A DNA stretch of 50,453 nucleotides from Sphingomonas asaccharolytica NBRC 15499 (GCF_001598355.1 NZ_BCYU01000032.1:1-50453); one strand, 5' to 3'; counted from the stretch's first letter, positions 24,021-33,484 are shown. Notes: generated by a model not told the origin, from the letters alone. Numbers and translations are program-made.

Positions 24021-25190
24021 TCAAGCCGCCGCACGCGCGACCGATCGCTCATACACCGCGAACAGATCGCTGAAATGCGCGTCCATCATCCGCACTTGCG
24101 GTGCAAGTGCCGCGGCTCGCCGGCGGTCCTCCCGGAGGTCGCAGCCAAGATAATCCGTCAGCCGCTCGCCGAGATCGCGCGCATCGCACGCGGCATAGCG
24201 GATACCGCATCCCGCCCGGTGGTGGTCGGCGGCGCCGCCGCGATTGGGCAGGATCAACGGCAGGCCGCTTGCCGCGCCCTCTGCCGCGACCATGCAGAAC
24301 GTCTCCGCCTCGCAGCCGTGGATCAGCGCGTCGGCGCTGGCCAGCATCCGTGCCAGCCGGGCACGATCGGTGATCGCCGGCGCGACAATGATATGCGGCG
24401 ACCCTCGCGTCGCGCGAATCACGCGCGCGCGATCGCGCCCGGCGCCGAACAGGACCAGCCCGACAGCGTGGTGCGATCCCGCCGCCAGCACTGCCTCGCA
24501 GATCATCGGCCAGCGCTTCTCGGGCGCCATGCGGCCGAGCCCGACCAGCAACGTCGCCTCGGGCGGCAGGCCGCATTGTTCGAGCATCTCGCGCCGTAGG
24601 TCCTCGTCGCGCAGGTCGGGCGAGAAGACGTCCGGCTGCACGCCCATCGGAATGGTCTGGGCCTTGGCCACGCCACCGGCACGCAATCGCTGCGTGAGGT
24701 CGTCGCTCGCGCTCACCACGAAATCGAACTGGCGATCGAGCTTGCGCAAATGCCGCCAATACCATTCGAGTCGGCGGTCGATCGTCGGGATCGAGAACAT
24801 CCCCTGCAGCCAGCGATAGGGATAGGCCGATAGGAAATCGCAATGCATGATCAGCGCGCGTGGGGCGTCGCCGCGCCACTGCCCGACCATCGACGCGCTG
24901 GTCCAGGGTGAGGCGACCTCGACCAGATCGGGCCGCCACTGGTCGAGCGCGGCGTGGAGCCGGTCCTGATCGTCGAAATAATGATAATTGCGGTCGAGCG
25001 GAAACGGCGCCGCGGCGATCGTCGCGAGGATCGCGCCCGGGGCTACTTCCTCGATCCGGTCCTCGTCCCCCGGCGCCAGGATGATCATTTCGTGCCCCGC
25101 CGCTGGCGCCGCCTGCAGCTTGCGCTCGACATAGGTTTTCACGCCGCCGCCAGCGGGAGTGTAGAAGGCGCAGACGTCGACGATACGCAT
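24021..25190 (-). CDS. GT4-family glycosyltransferase
   Basis: The 389-residue product has the GT-B fold pattern of family 4: an N-terminal glycine-rich start (CAFYTPAGGGVKTYVERKLQ), a middle IPMGVQPDVFSPD, the nucleotide-sugar site VGLGRMAPEKRWPMI, and the EAETFCMVAAEGAASGLPLI segment near residue 300 corresponding to the E-x7-E motif. It transfers a sugar from a nucleotide donor and probably works at the inner face of the membrane. GAGG lies 7 bases before the ATG. Its start overlaps the end of the upstream membrane-protein gene by one base, and the large three-domain glycan gene follows 72 bp later, so the three are probably one transcript. Acceptor and sugar are unknown. Confidence 0.88.
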   Translation of the reverse strand: MRIVDVCAFYTPAGGGVKTYVERKLQAAPAAGHEMIILAPGDEDRIEEVAPGAILATIAAAPFPLDRNYHYFDDQDRLHAALDQWRPDLVEVASPWTSASMVGQWRGDAPRALIMHCDFLSAYPYRWLQGMFSIPTIDRRLEWYWRHLRKLDRQFDFVVSASDDLTQRLRAGGVAKAQTIPMGVQPDVFSPDLRDEDLRREMLEQCGLPPEATLLVGLGRMAPEKRWPMICEAVLAAGSHHAVGLVLFGAGRDRARVIRATRGSPHIIVAPAITDRARLARMLASADALIHGCEAETFCMVAAEGAASGLPLILPNRGGAADHHRAGCGIRYAACDARDLGERLTDYLGCDLREDRRRAAALAPQVRMMDAHFSDLFAVYERSVARAAA

Positions 25191-26137
25191 CAGCGTGCCT
25201 CGACGTGCAGGGCTTCGCGCGCCAGGTCGGCGACGGCAAGCGCTGCGCCGATCACGACCTGCCCGGCAAAGAGCACGCCCGCGACCAGAGCGACCGTATC
25301 GGCGACGTTCGGCACGTCGTGCAGCATGCCGGCGGCGAGCCCGGCGAATACCAAATCCTTATTGGGCAGGAACGGCAGGCGAGTGACGAATTGGCGCGCC
25401 GCCGACAGTAGCAGCCACCAGCCGAGCGACACGCCCGGCATGACCATTGCCCATAGCAATCCGAACATCACCGTCACCGCGATCGACCGCGCCGTGTGGA
25501 TCGCAGCGATCCGCCAGAATTGCGCACGTGACAGCGCGAACAGGCGATGGCGGAACAGCATCACGGCCATCGACGAGGCGACCAGGAGCACGCCCGACCA
25601 TAATATGTGCGCGTTCATCGCGCCGAATTCGAGCGGCCCCGGCACCGCGATCGCCGCCAGCAGCAGGGCCAGGGTGACGATATTGCCGGCCAGCGCCGAC
25701 AGCACCGCGACGTCGCGCACTGCCCCGAATGGCGAGCCGGGGATCGATGCGTTGCGGCGCGCCCAGAGATAGAATTGCAGCTCGCCCGAATAGCCGAACA
25801 GCAATTCGTTCGATGCCGATTTGCGAAGCAAGGCGACGAGTCCGCCGCCCAGCGGCAACGGCCACAGCCCGCGGAAAATAATATAGTCGGCGATCGGCTG
25901 GATCGCGAGCAGCAACGCCATGCCCACCCAGAAGCCGGCCGATACCGGCAGCAGCTGATCGAGCGTGATCAGGTCGGCCCGACCCAGAACGCGTGCAACG
26001 ACGAAAATGATCGCGATCGAGAGGATGGGCCCCGTCCAACGGAGCCAGGGGGCAGCGGCGCGATCCCCCGCGCTTCGTGCCCAATCGGCAACCGTGGCGG
26101 CCTCCATTCCGCGTACGGCCCGTGACATGTCGTTCAT
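25190..26137 (-). CDS. Polytopic inner-membrane protein of unknown function
   Basis: The 315-residue product has about seven or eight hydrophobic segments, the first near residues 34-52 (GPILSIAIIFVVARVLG) and the last near 280-305. SASNELLFGYSGELQFYLWA near residue 105 is a polar, probably functional loop. The pattern loosely recalls the flippase-like membrane region of lysylphosphatidylglycerol synthases, but I cannot confirm this. The gene sits between a deacetylase gene and a GT4 gene on the same strand and overlaps the latter by one base. A role in moving or modifying the product of the glycan cluster is an inference from position. Confidence 0.75.
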   Translation of the reverse strand: MNDMSRAVRGMEAATVADWARSAGDRAAAPWLRWTGPILSIAIIFVVARVLGRADLITLDQLLPVSAGFWVGMALLLAIQPIADYIIFRGLWPLPLGGGLVALLRKSASNELLFGYSGELQFYLWARRNASIPGSPFGAVRDVAVLSALAGNIVTLALLLAAIAVPGPLEFGAMNAHILWSGVLLVASSMAVMLFRHRLFALSRAQFWRIAAIHTARSIAVTVMFGLLWAMVMPGVSLGWWLLLSAARQFVTRLPFLPNKDLVFAGLAAGMLHDVPNVADTVALVAGVLFAGQVVIGAALAVADLAREALHVEAR

Positions 26138-26184
26138 TCGATCGCTACCTTATCCGTCCCTTTCCCGTGTTGGTTCTTGACCGT

Positions 26185-26943
26185 CTACGCCCCCGCGGCC
26201 GGCAAAAGTTCGCTATATCGGGCAAAACGCGCCCCGCGCGACAGACTGGCAACCGTGCGCGCGATACTGTCCGTCAGTGCCGGTACGTTGGTGTCTCCAG
26301 GATGAACGGCGAGGCGCATCCATGGACGACGCGGCAAAGCAGCGCGTGCCACAGCCGCGACGGCGAGCGACGACGCGATCCGCCAGCGGCTGCGGCTGGC
26401 CCAGGTGATCACCGGTCCCTTGGCGACTACCTCACCTGTCGCGGGGCGCCACACCTTGATATGATCCTCGGCGAGCGCGAAGCCTTCCTCACCCAGCGCC
26501 CGCATCGCGTCATCGCCGTAGAGCCAGGCCGGGGCGATGAATCCCACCGCGGGCCGCCCGATAATGTCTTCGATCAGCTTGCGCCCATCGGCCATTCGCG
26601 CGCGCGCGGTATCGTGATCGAGACCCAAGAACTCCCCCTCGCCGGCCGTCATCCGCTTCGCCTTGAATTTGGCGAGCGCACCGTCATGCTCGCTGCGGTC
26701 GAGGTGGAACCAGCCATGGACGAACATGTCGACCCCGGCGTCCGACCAGGCTCGCAGCCGCGAGGCGAACGGTGTGCCGGCGCGGATAGGCGAATCCCCC
26801 CAATGATCGGGCACGACCAGCATCGCGTAATGCGGCGCCGGCATGTCGCGCGATACAAGGTCGGCGAGGCGATCGACTTTCCCCTCGAACTTCGGAGAAA
26901 CGTCGTGGATTGAAACCAGCAGGGAGGGTTCTTGGCGGGGCAT
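26185..26943 (-). CDS. Polysaccharide deacetylase family protein (DUF2334-like)
   Basis: The 252-residue product begins MPRQEPSLLVSIHDVSPKFE; the HDVSP start, MLVVPDHWGD, the VHGWFHLDRSEHD metal-site region near residue 95, and FIAPAWLYG near residue 140 are typical of the DUF2334 branch of NodB-type deacetylases, which lacks the usual TFDDG motif. The start at 26943 is chosen because the family sequence begins there; an upstream in-frame extension to 27024 is Cys/Arg-rich and looks non-coding. No signal peptide is visible, so the enzyme is probably cytoplasmic. It is the first of four same-strand genes that look like one glycan-related operon. Confidence 0.82.
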   Translation of the reverse strand: MPRQEPSLLVSIHDVSPKFEGKVDRLADLVSRDMPAPHYAMLVVPDHWGDSPIRAGTPFASRLRAWSDAGVDMFVHGWFHLDRSEHDGALAKFKAKRMTAGEGEFLGLDHDTARARMADGRKLIEDIIGRPAVGFIAPAWLYGDDAMRALGEEGFALAEDHIKVWRPATGEVVAKGPVITWASRSRWRIASSLAVAAVARAALPRRPWMRLAVHPGDTNVPALTDSIARTVASLSRGARFARYSELLPAAGA

Positions 26944-27052
26944 AGGGAATGGGCAACAGCGTCGCGTCGGGTTGCGCGCCGCTAGGCCCGTTCCGGACGG
27001 ACCGCAAGTGCAGGAATGTCGCAATCTGTCGCCGTCATTTGCACGCGGAAAG

Positions 27053-27733
27053 CTAGGCGGCGCTGCGCGTCCCGAACCAGAGCACGTGCCGCGGCCCCTT
27101 GCCGTTGCTGCGGGCGCGAGTCACGATCTCATCCACCGTGAAGCCGCACGAGGCGAATTTGCGGGCAAAGCGCGGGTCGGGCGCCGCCGACCAGATCGCC
27201 AGGATGCCGCCCGGGCGTAGCGCGCGCCACGCCGATTCCAGCCCGCGCTCCGAATAGAGCCGGCCGTTGCTCGCGCGAGTCAGCCCGTCGGGGCCGTTGT
27301 CGACGTCGAGCAGGATCGCGTCATATTGGCCTTGCCCGGTGTCGATCAGTGCCGCCACGTCGTCGCCGACGACGCTGACCCGCGGATCGTCGAGACAGCC
27401 GGCGGCGAGCTCGGCCATCGGGCCGCGCGCCCAGTCGATGATCTCTGGCACGAGTTCGGCCACCGTCAGCTTTGCGTCGGCGCCCAGCGAGCGAAGCGCG
27501 GCGCGCAAGGTGAAGCCCATGCCATAGCCGCCGATCAGCAGATGCGGCGCCTTGCGGGCACCGAGGCGTTCGCAGGTCGCGGTCGCCAACACTTCCTCCG
27601 ACCCGCTCATCCGACTGTTCATCAGTTCGTTGCGGTCGAGCACGATCATGAAGTCGGCACCTCGGCGGAACAGGCGCAGTTCGTCGTTAGTGCCCGGGAT
27701 GCGCGCGACGTCGATCAGTTCGCGGGGGATCAT
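27053..27733 (-). CDS. Spermidine-synthase-like methyltransferase-fold protein
   Basis: The 226-residue product has a Rossmann-fold core like polyamine synthases: LLIGGYGMGFTLRAAL (replacing GGGDG), AELVPEIIDWARG, DPRVSVVGDDVAALI and ILLDVDNGPDGL, where the usual catalytic loop begins with Asp. It lacks the N-terminal beta domain of true spermidine synthases and has NGPD instead of the DP[VI]GP-type loop, so another donor or acceptor is likely. The ATG at 27733 follows GAGGAAAA; a longer frame to 28054 overlaps lepA and is not used. It lies 56 bp downstream of lepA on the same strand. Confidence 0.78.
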   Translation of the reverse strand: MIPRELIDVARIPGTNDELRLFRRGADFMIVLDRNELMNSRMSGSEEVLATATCERLGARKAPHLLIGGYGMGFTLRAALRSLGADAKLTVAELVPEIIDWARGPMAELAAGCLDDPRVSVVGDDVAALIDTGQGQYDAILLDVDNGPDGLTRASNGRLYSERGLESAWRALRPGGILAIWSAAPDPRFARKFASCGFTVDEIVTRARSNGKGPRHVLWFGTRSAA

Positions 27734-27789
27734 GTGGTGTTTTCCTCGTGACCCCGACCTTGACGGCCGGACGTATGCACAACCAGGCC

Positions 27790-29601
27790 TCAGCTCTCGT
27801 CGCCCATCCTGAGCGCGGCGATGAAGGCTTCCTGCGGAATCTGGACGCTGCCATATTCGCGCATGCGCTTCTTGCCTTCCTTCTGCTTGTCCAGCAGCTT
27901 GCGCTTGCGACTTATATCGCCGCCATAACATTTGGCCGTAACGTCCTTGCGCATTGCGGCAATCGTCTCGCGCGCGATGACCTTGCCGCCGATCGCGGCC
28001 TGGATCGGGATCTTGAACAGATGACGCGGGATCAGGTCCTTCAGGCGCTCGCACATGCCGCGACCGCGGCTCTCCGCGGTGCCGCGATGGACGATCATGC
28101 TGAGCGCATCGACCGGCTCGTTATTGACCAGGATCGACATCTTGACGAGGTCGCCTTCGCGATAGCCGATCTGATGATAGTCGAAGCTGGCATAGCCGCG
28201 GCTGATCGATTTCAGGCGATCGTAAAAGTCGAACACGACTTCGTTGAGCGGCAATTCGTAAGTCACCTGCGCGCGGCCGCCAACATAGGTCAGGTTCTTC
28301 TGGATGCCGCGCCGGTCCTGGCAGAGCTTGAGGATCGAGCCGAGATATTCGTCGGGGCAATAGATCGTCGCCTCGATCCACGGTTCGCTGATCAGCGCGA
28401 TCTTGTTGGGATCGGGCATGTCGGCCGGGTTGTGCAGTTCGATATGGCCCTGCCCGTGGGTCAGCTCGATCTGGTAGACGACCGACGGCGCGGTGGTGAT
28501 CAGGTCGAGGTCGTATTCGCGCGTCAGGCGCTCCTGGATGATCTCCAGATGCAGCAGGCCGAGGAAACCGCAACGGAAGCCGAAGCCAAGCGCGGCTGAA
28601 GTCTCCATCTCGAACGAGAAGCTGGCGTCGTTGAGGCGCAACCTCGAAATGCTCTCCCGAAGCTTCTCGAAGTCGTTGGCATCGACCGGAAACAGCCCGC
28701 AGAACACCACCGGTTGGACTTCCTTGAAGCCCGGCAGCGGCGCAGTCGCGGGGCGCTTGGTATCGGTCAGCGTGTCGCCGACGCGTGCTTGGGCGACATC
28801 CTTGATCTGCGCGGTGATGAAGCCGATTTCGCCGGTACCGAGTTCGGTCAACTGTTCGATCTTGGGCCGGAAACAGCCGACGCGGTCGACCAGATGCTGA
28901 GTGCCGGCCTGCATGAACGTGACCTGCTGGCCCTTCTTGAGCACGCCGTCGATCACGCGGACCAGAATGACGACGCCGAGATACGAATCGTACCAGCTGT
29001 CGACCAGCATCGCCTTGAGCGGCGCGGATGCGTCGCCCTTGGGATGTGGGATGCGCTGGACCACCGCCTCAAGCACTTCGGCGATGCCGATCCCCGATTT
29101 GGCCGAGGTCAGGACCGCGTTGGAAGCGTCGAGACCGATCACTTCCTCAATTTCGGCCTTCACCTTTTCCGGCTCGGCGGCGGGCAAGTCGATCTTGTTG
29201 ATCACCGGCACGATCTCATGGTCGTGCTCGATCGACTGATAGACATTGGCGAGCGTCTGCGCTTCGACCCCTTGCGCCGCGTCGACCACCAGCAGCGCGC
29301 CTTCGCACGCCGCCAGGCTGCGCGAGACTTCATAAGCGAAGTCGACGTGCCCCGGCGTGTCCATCAAGTTGAGCGTATAGGTCTCGCCGTCCTGCGCCTT
29401 GTAGGACAGGCGGACGGTCTGCGCCTTGATGGTGATGCCGCGCTCGCGTTCGATATCCATATTGTCGAGCACCTGCTCGGACATTTCGCGCTCGGACAGC
29501 CCGCCAGTCGCCTGGATCAGGCGGTCGGCGAGCGTCGACTTGCCATGGTCGATATGGGCGATGATCGAGAAATTGCGGATTTTGTCGAGCGGCGTGGACA
29601 C
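27790..29601 (-). CDS. lepA: Elongation factor 4 (LepA)
   Basis: The 603-residue translational GTPase binds the ribosome and can back-translocate tRNAs. Visible G motifs are G1 [10 protein letters not shown]3 DTPGHVDF and G4 NKIDLP. The EF-G-like domains III and V and the LepA-specific C-terminal domain ([20 protein letters not shown]) are complete, and the length is normal. The start is GTG (GTGTCCACGCCGCTCGAC); no nearby ATG keeps the conserved [16 protein letters not shown] start. The ribosome site is weak. It is followed by the spermidine-synthase-like gene and preceded by the nicotinamide salvage pair on the same strand. Confidence 0.97.
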   Translation of the reverse strand: MSTPLDKIRNFSIIAHIDHGKSTLADRLIQATGGLSEREMSEQVLDNMDIERERGITIKAQTVRLSYKAQDGETYTLNLMDTPGHVDFAYEVSRSLAACEGALLVVDAAQGVEAQTLANVYQSIEHDHEIVPVINKIDLPAAEPEKVKAEIEEVIGLDASNAVLTSAKSGIGIAEVLEAVVQRIPHPKGDASAPLKAMLVDSWYDSYLGVVILVRVIDGVLKKGQQVTFMQAGTQHLVDRVGCFRPKIEQLTELGTGEIGFITAQIKDVAQARVGDTLTDTKRPATAPLPGFKEVQPVVFCGLFPVDANDFEKLRESISRLRLNDASFSFEMETSAALGFGFRCGFLGLLHLEIIQERLTREYDLDLITTAPSVVYQIELTHGQGHIELHNPADMPDPNKIALISEPWIEATIYCPDEYLGSILKLCQDRRGIQKNLTYVGGRAQVTYELPLNEVVFDFYDRLKSISRGYASFDYHQIGYREGDLVKMSILVNNEPVDALSMIVHRGTAESRGRGMCERLKDLIPRHLFKIPIQAAIGGKVIARETIAAMRKDVTAKCYGGDISRKRKLLDKQKEGKKRMREYGSVQIPQEAFIAALRMGDES

Positions 29602-29668
29602 GATGATCTTTGCAATGAAGAGGGATTTGCCGCGCCGATAGCAGGCATGCGGCCAAACGCCAAAGACC

Positions 29669-30202
29669 CTAAGCGCCAGCCAGCGACTTCTCGGTTCCCA
29701 AGATTGCCCGGAGCGCGGTCAGGTAGCGTTGCTCGCCGTCTCCGCTGACCATCGTCCAGCGCACACCGCGGCGCTCGAGCACTTCCATCGACAGATCGTA
29801 GAAGCGCCGGCGCTTGTCAGGCGTGCCGAACATCCGCGTGCCGTCGTCTACCCAGGGGAGGTCCACGTCGAACAGCAAATAGAGGTCGGCAAAGCCGTCC
29901 CACGAGTCGAACCATTTGTCGTGGCGGCCGAACAGCATCTCCGCCCAGACCTCGGTCATCAGTGGATCGGTGTCGAGGATCACCGGCGTCCGCCCGCTGG
30001 CGATCGCCTGGCGCGTCTGGGCGTCGTGCGCCTGGGCGATCGCAACCAGATCGGCCATCGTCCAATTGGTGCCGAATGCCTCGGTATAGGTGCGGCCATA
30101 TTCGACCACGCAGGCCGAACCGAAATGGCGTGCCAGTTCAGGCGCCATCGTGGACTTCCCGGTGCTTTCGGGACCGTGGAGACAGATCGAGCGGAGCTTC
30201 AT
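29669..30202 (-). CDS. NadR-type ribosylnicotinamide kinase-like ATPase
   Basis: The 177-residue P-loop protein matches the C-terminal kinase domain of NadR: Walker [17 protein letters not shown] at the start, [12 protein letters not shown], a TDPLMTEVW segment near residue 80, and [15 protein letters not shown] near residue 115. It would phosphorylate nicotinamide riboside to NMN using ATP in the cytoplasm. The DNA-binding and adenylyltransferase domains of full NadR are absent. Its ATG at 30202 overlaps the pnuC stop by four bases (ATGA), so the pair is coupled: PnuC imports the riboside and this kinase traps it. Substrate is inferred from this pairing. Confidence 0.86.
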   Translation of the reverse strand: MKLRSICLHGPESTGKSTMAPELARHFGSACVVEYGRTYTEAFGTNWTMADLVAIAQAHDAQTRQAIASGRTPVILDTDPLMTEVWAEMLFGRHDKWFDSWDGFADLYLLFDVDLPWVDDGTRMFGTPDKRRRFYDLSMEVLERRGVRWTMVSGDGEQRYLTALRAILGTEKSLAGA

Positions 30203-30804
30203 GCCGCCGCCCCTTGCCGCGCGGCTCGCCAACGCGCCAGTCCCCAGATCGAAATGCCCAGCAACAGGACGTAAAGCGCCGCGGTGATCCACAGACCCTT
30301 GGTCGCATAGAGCCCGATCGAGAGGATATTGGCGGCTATCCACAGCCACCAATTTTCCAGCTTGCGCACCGACATCAGGATCTGCGCGGCGACACTGGTC
30401 ATCGCCACCGAGGCGTCCCACCAGGGCAGCGCCGCGTCGGTGAAGCGGTGCATCAGCCAGCCCCAGCCGGCGACCGCGACCACGATACCGGCGAGCCAAC
30501 CGAGCCGCGCGCTCGTGGTCAGGCGCTCGACCACGACGTCGCCGGAGTCGATCTGAGAGCGGCGCCATTGCCGCCAGCCATAAAGCTGAACGACCAGGAA
30601 AAAGGCCTGAAGCAGCATGTCGCTGTAAAGCTTGGCGCGAAAGAAGACCGCGCCATAAATCACGACCCCGGCGATCCCGAACGCGTAGTTCCAGATGCTC
30701 CGGCGTGCGACCAGCCAGACATTGGCAAGGATCAACAGCGCGGCGACGCCTTCTAACGGCGACATCTCGCTCAGGAATTCGCGGACGATATCGAGCGATG
30801 CCAT
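30199..30804 (-). CDS. pnuC: Nicotinamide riboside transporter PnuC
   Basis: The 201-residue inner-membrane protein has about seven helices and the PnuC hallmarks RRSIWNYAFGIAGVVIYGAV, FFLVVQLYGWRQWRR and KLENWWLWIAANILSIGLY, the Trp/Asn-rich motifs that line the substrate channel. It carries out facilitated uptake of nicotinamide riboside. I use the ATG at 30804 (MASLDIVREFLSEMSPLEGV); GGAGG lies only two bases before it, so the ATG at 30870 or TTG at 30876 remain possible, though they add a polar extension not typical of the family. It is the first gene of the pnuC-kinase pair. I see no obvious riboswitch upstream. Confidence 0.92.
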   Translation of the reverse strand: MASLDIVREFLSEMSPLEGVAALLILANVWLVARRSIWNYAFGIAGVVIYGAVFFRAKLYSDMLLQAFFLVVQLYGWRQWRRSQIDSGDVVVERLTTSARLGWLAGIVVAVAGWGWLMHRFTDAALPWWDASVAMTSVAAQILMSVRKLENWWLWIAANILSIGLYATKGLWITAALYVLLLGISIWGLARWRAARQGAAA

Positions 30805-31054
30805 CGCCTCCGACGATAACGCGACCTGCGCGGTCGGCAAGGATTTCCATGCGGCCTTGCCCGTCGGCATGGCCAAGCCAATGGCGCAAAACGCCTATTT
30901 CAGGTCATTACGCTCTGTTAAATATCGGCCAGGATGCGGGGCAGATGGCAACTCCCGCATCGTCATGCGTACGTCACGGCTATGCCGGATACGTGCGAAT
31001 TGGGTCATCCGTCGCCGGACCGATTGTGGGGCATCGGCGCTTGGGGAGGTTTAG
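30805..31054. other. Divergent intergenic region, pnuC / CsgG-like gene
   Basis: This 250-bp stretch must hold the promoters of both genes. An AT-richer patch at 30895-30930 contains GTTAAATAT, a possible -10 element, but no convincing -35 at the right distance on either strand. No riboswitch, repeat or small gene was recognised. Confidence 0.4.
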
Positions 31055-31801
31055 ATGCGTAAGTTGATGATAGCGGCCGCTGCTGCCGCGATGGCGTTTT
31101 CTGTTTCGCCGGCGTTCGCCGGACCCGACAGATCGTCGGGCCGCAAGGATCAGGATCGCGGCATGCGCGAAATGCCGCATTGCGCGAGGCCGCTCGGCAC
31201 GATCGCAATGGTCGAGCCCGAAAATCAATGGTGGCGGCAATACAGCCTGGGCAGCCCGGAGGCGATCATCAAGGTGTTCGTCCAGGAATCGCATTGCTTC
31301 ACGTTGGTCAATCGCGGCCGCTCGATGCAAAGCCGCGCTATGGAACGCGCGCTGGCCGATAATGGCGAACTTCAGCGCGGGTCGAACATGGGCAAGGGCC
31401 AGGTCCGCGCGGCCGACTACCTGCTCGAACCGAATATCGTCACGACGAACGACAATTCCGGCGGCAGCAATGTCGGCGGCGCGATCGGCGGCGTGCTGAG
31501 CCACTTCGGCGGCGGTGGCGCGCGCGCGATCGGCTCGCTCGCCGGCGGCATAAACATCAAGAAGGGTGAAGCCAACGTCACCCTGTCGGTGGTCGATTCG
31601 CGTACCACCGAAGAGAATGTGGTCGAAGGCTATTATCGCAAGACGGATGTCGGCTTCAGCGCGTCGACCGGCGCCAGCTGGTGGGGCGGGTTCGCCTCGG
31701 CCGGCGGTGGTGGCTATCAGAACACGCAGATCGGCCAGGTCATCGTGCTCGCCTATCTCGACGCGTATATCAAGCTGGTCGACCAACTCGGCGGTCGGTA
31801 G
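31055..31801 (+). CDS. CsgG/HfaB-like secreted protein
   Basis: The 248-residue product has a clear signal peptide (MRKLMIAAAAAAMAFSVSPA to AFA-GPD). The mature part recalls CsgG-family outer-membrane proteins: FTLVNRGRSMQSRAMERALA, a KGQVRAADYLLEPNI segment, then a glycine-rich stretch (SGGSNVGGAIGGVLSHFGGG), VTLSVVDSRTTE and a C-terminal helix region LAYLDAYIKLVDQL. There is no lipobox cysteine at the cleavage site, unlike CsgG itself. GGGGAGG lies just before the ATG. No curli or holdfast genes are nearby, so a secretion role is only suggested by family. It seems to be a single-gene unit, followed by hairpin repeats. Confidence 0.75.
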   Translation: MRKLMIAAAAAAMAFSVSPAFAGPDRSSGRKDQDRGMREMPHCARPLGTIAMVEPENQWWRQYSLGSPEAIIKVFVQESHCFTLVNRGRSMQSRAMERALADNGELQRGSNMGKGQVRAADYLLEPNIVTTNDNSGGSNVGGAIGGVLSHFGGGGARAIGSLAGGINIKKGEANVTLSVVDSRTTEENVVEGYYRKTDVGFSASTGASWWGGFASAGGGGYQNTQIGQVIVLAYLDAYIKLVDQLGGR

Positions 31802-31810
31802 CTACTGACT

Positions 31811-31832
31811 CCTCTCCCGCCTGCGGGAGAGG
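31811..31832. repeat. Solo CCCTCTCCCG-type hairpin
   Basis: CCTCTCCCG-CCTG-CGGGAGAGG is a perfect 9-bp hairpin 9 bp after the CsgG-like gene stop. It belongs to the same family as the hairpins of the composite repeats. There is no T-run, so it is not a canonical terminator, though it may protect the mRNA end. Confidence 0.8.
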
Positions 31833-31873
31833 GCTTTGGCAATGCCGATAAGCAAGCCCGTAGCGCTTGGAAC

Positions 31874-32011
31874 CCCTCTCCCGCCCGCGGGAGAGGGAGG
31901 GACCCGCCGCCGAAGGCGGGGGGGAGGGTGAGGGTCTTCTTCTGTTTTCGGCACACGCTTGGAAGAAGAAAGAAGACCCTCACCCAACCCTCTCCTGTAA
32001 ACGGGAGAGGG
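31874..32011 (-). repeat. Second composite hairpin element, inverted relative to the rpoB-rpoC copy
   Basis: The order of parts is the reverse of the copy at 5277-5420: hairpin CCCTCTCCCG-CCCG-CGGGAGAGGG (31874-31897), a GC-rich stem near 31904-31922, the central stem GTGAGGGTCTTCTT (31928-31941) against AAGAAGACCCTCAC (31970-31983), and a hairpin with TAAA loop and one wobble (31988-32011). The flanking TTGGGTGAGGG junction and the GCCGCC stem also match. The central loop differs between copies. It fills most of the 293-bp gap between 31802 and 32094. Confidence 0.85.
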
Positions 32012-32094
32012 TTAGCGCCCCCACCGCAATCCAAGCCGTTGCCGATGGCGGATACACGCCCTAAGCATCCCCTCCTGACCTATCAGGAGGGACC

Positions 32095-33396
32095 ATGCGT
32101 CACGTTGCGATCGTCGGATCGGGTCCTGCCGGCTATTACACTGCAGAAGCGTGCCAGAAGCAGTTCGGCGACCAGGTCCGCGTCGATATCATCGACCGCC
32201 TCCCCGTTCCCTATGGCCTGATCCGCACCGGCGTCGCGCCCGACCATCAGTCGATCAAGGGCGTGTCGCGCCGCTACGAAGCGACCGCACTGTCGGACAA
32301 TGTCCGCTTCGTCGGCAATGTGACCGTCGGCATCGACGTCACCATCGCCGAGCTCGTCGGCTTGTACGACGCCGTCGTCCTCGCAACAGGTGCCCCGGCC
32401 GATCGGCCGCTCGGGATTCCCGGCGACGATCTGCCCGGCGTGGTCGGATCGGCGGCGTTCGTCGGCTGGTATAACGGCCATCCCGATTTCGCCGGCCTCG
32501 CCCCTGTGCTGAGCGGCCCCGGCGCGGTGATCGTCGGCGCAGGCAATGTCGCGCTCGACGTCGCGCGCGTGCTGGCCAAGACCGGCGCGGAATTCACCGG
32601 GTCGGACATTGTCGGCCACGCGCTCGATTCGCTCGGCGCGGCGTCGCATGAGAACATCACCATCCTGGCACGGCGCGGACCCCACCAGATCGCGATGACG
32701 CCAAAGGAGCTTGGCGAGCTCGGCCATCTTGAACGCGCGATACCGCATGTCGATCCGGCCGACTTGCCACCCGAAGCCGAGGACGCCGCGCTCGAGCCGG
32801 GATTGCGCAAGTCGGTGACGCATTTGCGCAATTTTGCGACGCTCGATGCGGCGGACAAGCCGATCACCATCGCGTTCGATTTCTACGCGATGCCGGTCGC
32901 GGTCGAAGGCGATGGCAAGGTCGAGCGCGTGATCGTCGAACGTACCGCGATCGACGCCGAGGGCCGCGCCAATGGCACCGGCGAAACCTATGTGATCCCT
33001 GCCGCTCTAGTGGTGAGCTGCATCGGCTACCGCACCCCGCCGATCGACGGTGTGCCGTATGACGCCAAGCTCGGCCGCTTCGCCAATGACGAGGGTCGGA
33101 TTTCCCCCGGCCTCTACGCTGTCGGCTGGGCACGGCGCGGGCCGACCGGAACGATTGGTACCAACCGACCGGACGGCTTCATGATCGCCGAACAGATCGC
33201 CGTCGACACGCCAGACGATTACGGCAAGCAAGGACGCGCCGGGCTCGACCTGCTGCTGCGCGACCGCAATGTCGACGTCGTCACCTTCCGCGACTGGCAG
33301 AAGATCGAAGCGGCAGAGATCGCCGCTGCCCGCGACGGATCCCCACGCGAGAAGTTCACCAGCATCGACGCGATGCTGGCGGCCCGCGGCAACTGA
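32095..33396 (+). CDS. Ferredoxin/adrenodoxin-type NADP+ reductase (FprA-like)
   Basis: The 433-residue flavoprotein has the FAD-binding fingerprint at the very start (VAIVGSGPAGYYTAEACQKQ), IDRLPVPYGLIRTGVAPDHQ, and an NADP-binding motif VIVGAGNVALDVARVLAKT near residue 145. YAVGWARRGPTGTIGTNRPD near residue 345 is diagnostic of the adrenodoxin-reductase/FprA group. It would pass electrons between NADPH and a ferredoxin in the cytoplasm, for example for P450s or Fe-S assembly; no partner gene is adjacent. AGGAGGGACC gives a strong ribosome site. It follows the composite repeat and precedes tRNA-Pro. Confidence 0.93.
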   Translation: MRHVAIVGSGPAGYYTAEACQKQFGDQVRVDIIDRLPVPYGLIRTGVAPDHQSIKGVSRRYEATALSDNVRFVGNVTVGIDVTIAELVGLYDAVVLATGAPADRPLGIPGDDLPGVVGSAAFVGWYNGHPDFAGLAPVLSGPGAVIVGAGNVALDVARVLAKTGAEFTGSDIVGHALDSLGAASHENITILARRGPHQIAMTPKELGELGHLERAIPHVDPADLPPEAEDAALEPGLRKSVTHLRNFATLDAADKPITIAFDFYAMPVAVEGDGKVERVIVERTAIDAEGRANGTGETYVIPAALVVSCIGYRTPPIDGVPYDAKLGRFANDEGRISPGLYAVGWARRGPTGTIGTNRPDGFMIAEQIAVDTPDDYGKQGRAGLDLLLRDRNVDVVTFRDWQKIEAAEIAAARDGSPREKFTSIDAMLAARGN

Positions 33397-33437
33397 GCCC
33401 TCGGCCCGGGCCGGCCACTCCGTCGGCAATTTTAGAC

Positions 33438-33466
33438 TTGATAGCGGTGCATCGCCAAGCTAGGCG
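33438..33466 (+). promoter_or_regulatory. Candidate promoter for tRNA-Pro
   Basis: TTGATA (33438-33443) and TAGGCG (33461-33466) are spaced by 17 bp. Transcription would start near 33473, 12 bp before the tRNA. The -10 is weak, so this is tentative. Confidence 0.35.
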
Positions 33467-33484
33467 CACCTCCCTGCAATGTGT

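Noticed and set aside
30805..31054. NAD-type riboswitch upstream of pnuC
   Set aside because: I could not find a conserved pairing pattern; the claim would rest only on the gene's function.
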